Positions 62,650 through 64,000 of a stretch of DNA of 64,000 nt are shown here, one piece after another; the first letter of the stretch is position 1; every line of letters starts with the position of its first letter. The DNA comes from an uncultured Kocuria sp. (lineage in GTDB: Bacteria; Actinomycetota; Actinomycetes; Actinomycetales; Micrococcaceae). The notes under the pieces were generated by a model, which worked only from the letters and a program-made list of their open reading frames with translations, was not told where the DNA came from and ran no database searches. A program made the position numbers and the translations under genes. The DNA lies in the NCBI RefSeq assembly GCF_947500125.1, contig NZ_CANMRA010000018.1, positions 1 to 64,000 on the forward strand, written 5' to 3'.

Positions 62650-62665
62650 GTACAGAATATTGTAC
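62650..62665 (-). promoter_or_regulatory. YefM operator overlapping the -10 box
   Basis: GTACA-6-TGTAC is an inverted repeat like the TGTACA dyads of E. coli yefM. On the minus strand TACAAT (complement of 62659-62664) within it is a good -10 box, so binding would block the promoter. Confidence 0.75.
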
Positions 62666-62678
62666 CAGTGGTGCCGCC

Positions 62679-63266
62679 CTACGCCGAGGGCCCGTCGTCG
62701 CTCTGCAGGTGGGCGCGCTCGCCGTCGTGGTCGAGCACGGTGAGGATCTCCACCGGCCCGCCCTGCGCCACGATGGCGTGCGGGACCATCGTGGAGAACT
62801 GCGCCGCCTGACCGGCCTCGACCACGACGACCCGCTCCCCCAGGTGCAGGCGGGCGGTCCCGGAGAGCACGGTGAACCAGTCCCGGCCCGGGTGCACCGC
62901 CAGCCGCTCCGGCGCGGGGGGCCGGCCCGGCAGGATGCGCATCTTGGCCACGGTCATCCCGTGCAGGGCCCGCTCGGAGGAGAGCAGCCACGTGGTCAGC
63001 CCCGGCGTGCTGCTGGGCTGCGGGCGGATCACCACGTCCTCATCCTCGGGGGACTCGACGAGCTGGTCGAGCGAGGTGTCGAGCGCCCGGGCGATGGGCA
63101 CCAGCTGGTCGAGCGCGATCCTGCGGTGCCCGGTCTCGAGCCGGCTCAGCGTGGACGGGCTGAGGTGGCACCGGGCCGCGAGGGCGTCCAGGGACCAGCC
63201 GCGGGCCAGTCGCAGACCGCGGATGCGCCGGCGGATCACGGCGTCCAGGTCGAGTTCTTGCGTCAT
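62679..63266 (-). CDS. XRE-family regulator with C-terminal cupin domain
   Basis: A 195-residue regulator: HTH_3 domain at residues 10-65 (RIRGLRLARGWSLDALAARC, LSPSTLSRLETGHRRI) and a cupin barrel at 110-185 (HPGRDWFTVLSGTARLHLGE, then VVVEAGQAAQF and PHAIVA). The start is ATG at 63266. TAGACT (complement of 63274-63279) lies seven bases before it and there is no ribosome site, so it is likely leaderless. It is divergent from the methyltransferase at 63314, its probable target. Confidence 0.9.
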   Translation of the reverse strand: MTQELDLDAVIRRRIRGLRLARGWSLDALAARCHLSPSTLSRLETGHRRIALDQLVPIARALDTSLDQLVESPEDEDVVIRPQPSSTPGLTTWLLSSERALHGMTVAKMRILPGRPPAPERLAVHPGRDWFTVLSGTARLHLGERVVVVEAGQAAQFSTMVPHAIVAQGGPVEILTVLDHDGERAHLQSDDGPSA

Positions 63267-63313
63267 AGGCAAGAGTCTATGCCATTAGGACATTCCTCGC
63301 CTACCGTGGAGGC

Positions 63314-64000
63314 ATGACACCGCACGCTTCCCCGCACCCGACGGCGGGGCGCCACCCCCACTCCGAGCGGCACGACGACGACGGACTGGCCGAGCTGCTC
63401 GAGCTGGACGCCGAGATCCTGGGCCCGCTGCTGGAGGAGGTGCTCGACTGGGTCGCCCCGCACGTCCGCGGCGCACCGCGCACGGTCGCGGACATCGGCG
63501 CGGGAACAGGCCCCGGCAGCCGGCTCCTGGGCCGCCGTTTCCCGTCGGCGCAGATCGTCGCGATCGACCGGTCGGCCTCGAGGCTCGAGCGGCTCCGCGC
63601 CACGGCCGGCGCACCGGGCCTGTCGGACCGGATCCGCACGGTGCAGGCCGATCTGGACACCGCCTGGCCCGAGATCGGGGCGGTCGACCTCGCTTGGGCG
63701 GCCTCCTCGCTGCACGAGCTCGCCGCGCCGGACCGGCTGCTGCGCGAGCTCCACGCCAGGATGCGCCCCGGCGGTCTCCTCGTGGTCGTGGAGATGGACG
63801 CGCTGCCGCGGTTCGTGCCCGAGGACATCGGGATCGGCCGCCCGGGCCTGGAGCGCCGCTGCCACGAGGTCCTCGCCCGGGCGCACTGGAACGCCTTCCC
63901 CGAGTGGGGACCCCGCCTCGAGGAGGCCGGCTTCCGGCTCGCGGGGCGGCGCCGGTTCGGCGTCGAGGCACGGCCGGCCCCACCCGGCACAGGACGCTGG
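63314..64000 (+). CDS. Class I SAM-dependent methyltransferase, 3' end outside the window
   Basis: The first 229 codons are inside the window and no stop is reached. The N terminus is His-rich (MTPHASPHPTAGRHPHSERH). SAM motif I is TVADIGAGTGPGSRLLGRR, with Asp of motif II in VAIDRSASRLERL; DLAWAASSLHEL and MRPGGLLVVVEMD follow. It probably methylates a small molecule. GGAGG is only 1 base from the ATG, while TACCGT (63302-63307) could be a -10 for a leaderless message. It is paired with the divergent XRE-cupin regulator, a common actinobacterial arrangement. Confidence 0.88.
   Translation, partial: MTPHASPHPTAGRHPHSERHDDDGLAELLELDAEILGPLLEEVLDWVAPHVRGAPRTVADIGAGTGPGSRLLGRRFPSAQIVAIDRSASRLERLRATAGAPGLSDRIRTVQADLDTAWPEIGAVDLAWAASSLHELAAPDRLLRELHARMRPGGLLVVVEMDALPRFVPEDIGIGRPGLERRCHEVLARAHWNAFPEWGPRLEEAGFRLAGRRRFGVEARPAPPGTGRW

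Overview
The window is high-GC DNA of an actinobacterium, most likely from the Micrococcales (Kocuria-like). The support is the DUF4193, DUF3140 and DUF3093 proteins, an actinobacterial polyphosphate glucokinase and strong Shine-Dalgarno sites next to apparently leaderless genes. The genus cannot be fixed from sequence alone. No tRNA, rRNA or CRISPR array was seen.

Left part, about 1-39 kb, looks like an accessory island rich in metal-resistance genes and mobile-element debris. It opens with a copper operon behind a double CsoR-type operator: CopZ-like chaperone, secreted His-containing protein, CopA ATPase, YHS metal-binding protein, and CsoR after a strong hairpin. Next come 6-phosphogluconate dehydrogenase, an orphan osmoprotectant-type lipoprotein, DUF4193, an OpgB/LTA-synthase-like enzyme, a DtxR-family fragment joined to an IS5-type remnant, DUF3093, several membrane proteins and two paralogous DUF418-type proteins. 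Decayed genes in this stretch include a truncated membrane protein, a resolvase vestige, a histidine-kinase tail, a DinB-family gene and a multicopper oxidase broken by one base in a G8 tract. An IS256-family and an ISL3-family element and a lone serine resolvase are present.

The most striking part is 24.8-36.4 kb. A P1B-type ATPase with a CPD (not CPC) membrane motif is followed by phosphoketolase, a fused beta-phosphoglucomutase/GH65 disaccharide phosphorylase, a UbiB-family kinase, a type II (archaeal-type) GAPDH and a universal stress protein. Several of these genes overlap. With gnd at 5.2 kb they would form a phosphorolysis to pentose phosphate to phosphoketolase to triose route carried inside a copper island.

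Right part, about 39-64 kb, reads as ordinary chromosome. It holds an SQR-like flavoprotein; an organosulfur-type operon (DszC/SfnB-like flavoprotein, MHS transporter, LLM monooxygenase); thiOSGF under a TPP riboswitch with divergent thiE; a proline-rich tail-anchored protein; a double-VOC protein; a malonate operon (matA, matB, madL, madM) with divergent GntR regulator; a TetR/DHA2 efflux pair; small DUF proteins; polyphosphate glucokinase; a YefM-YoeB toxin-antitoxin pair; and a divergent XRE-cupin regulator and methyltransferase. The methyltransferase runs off the right edge.
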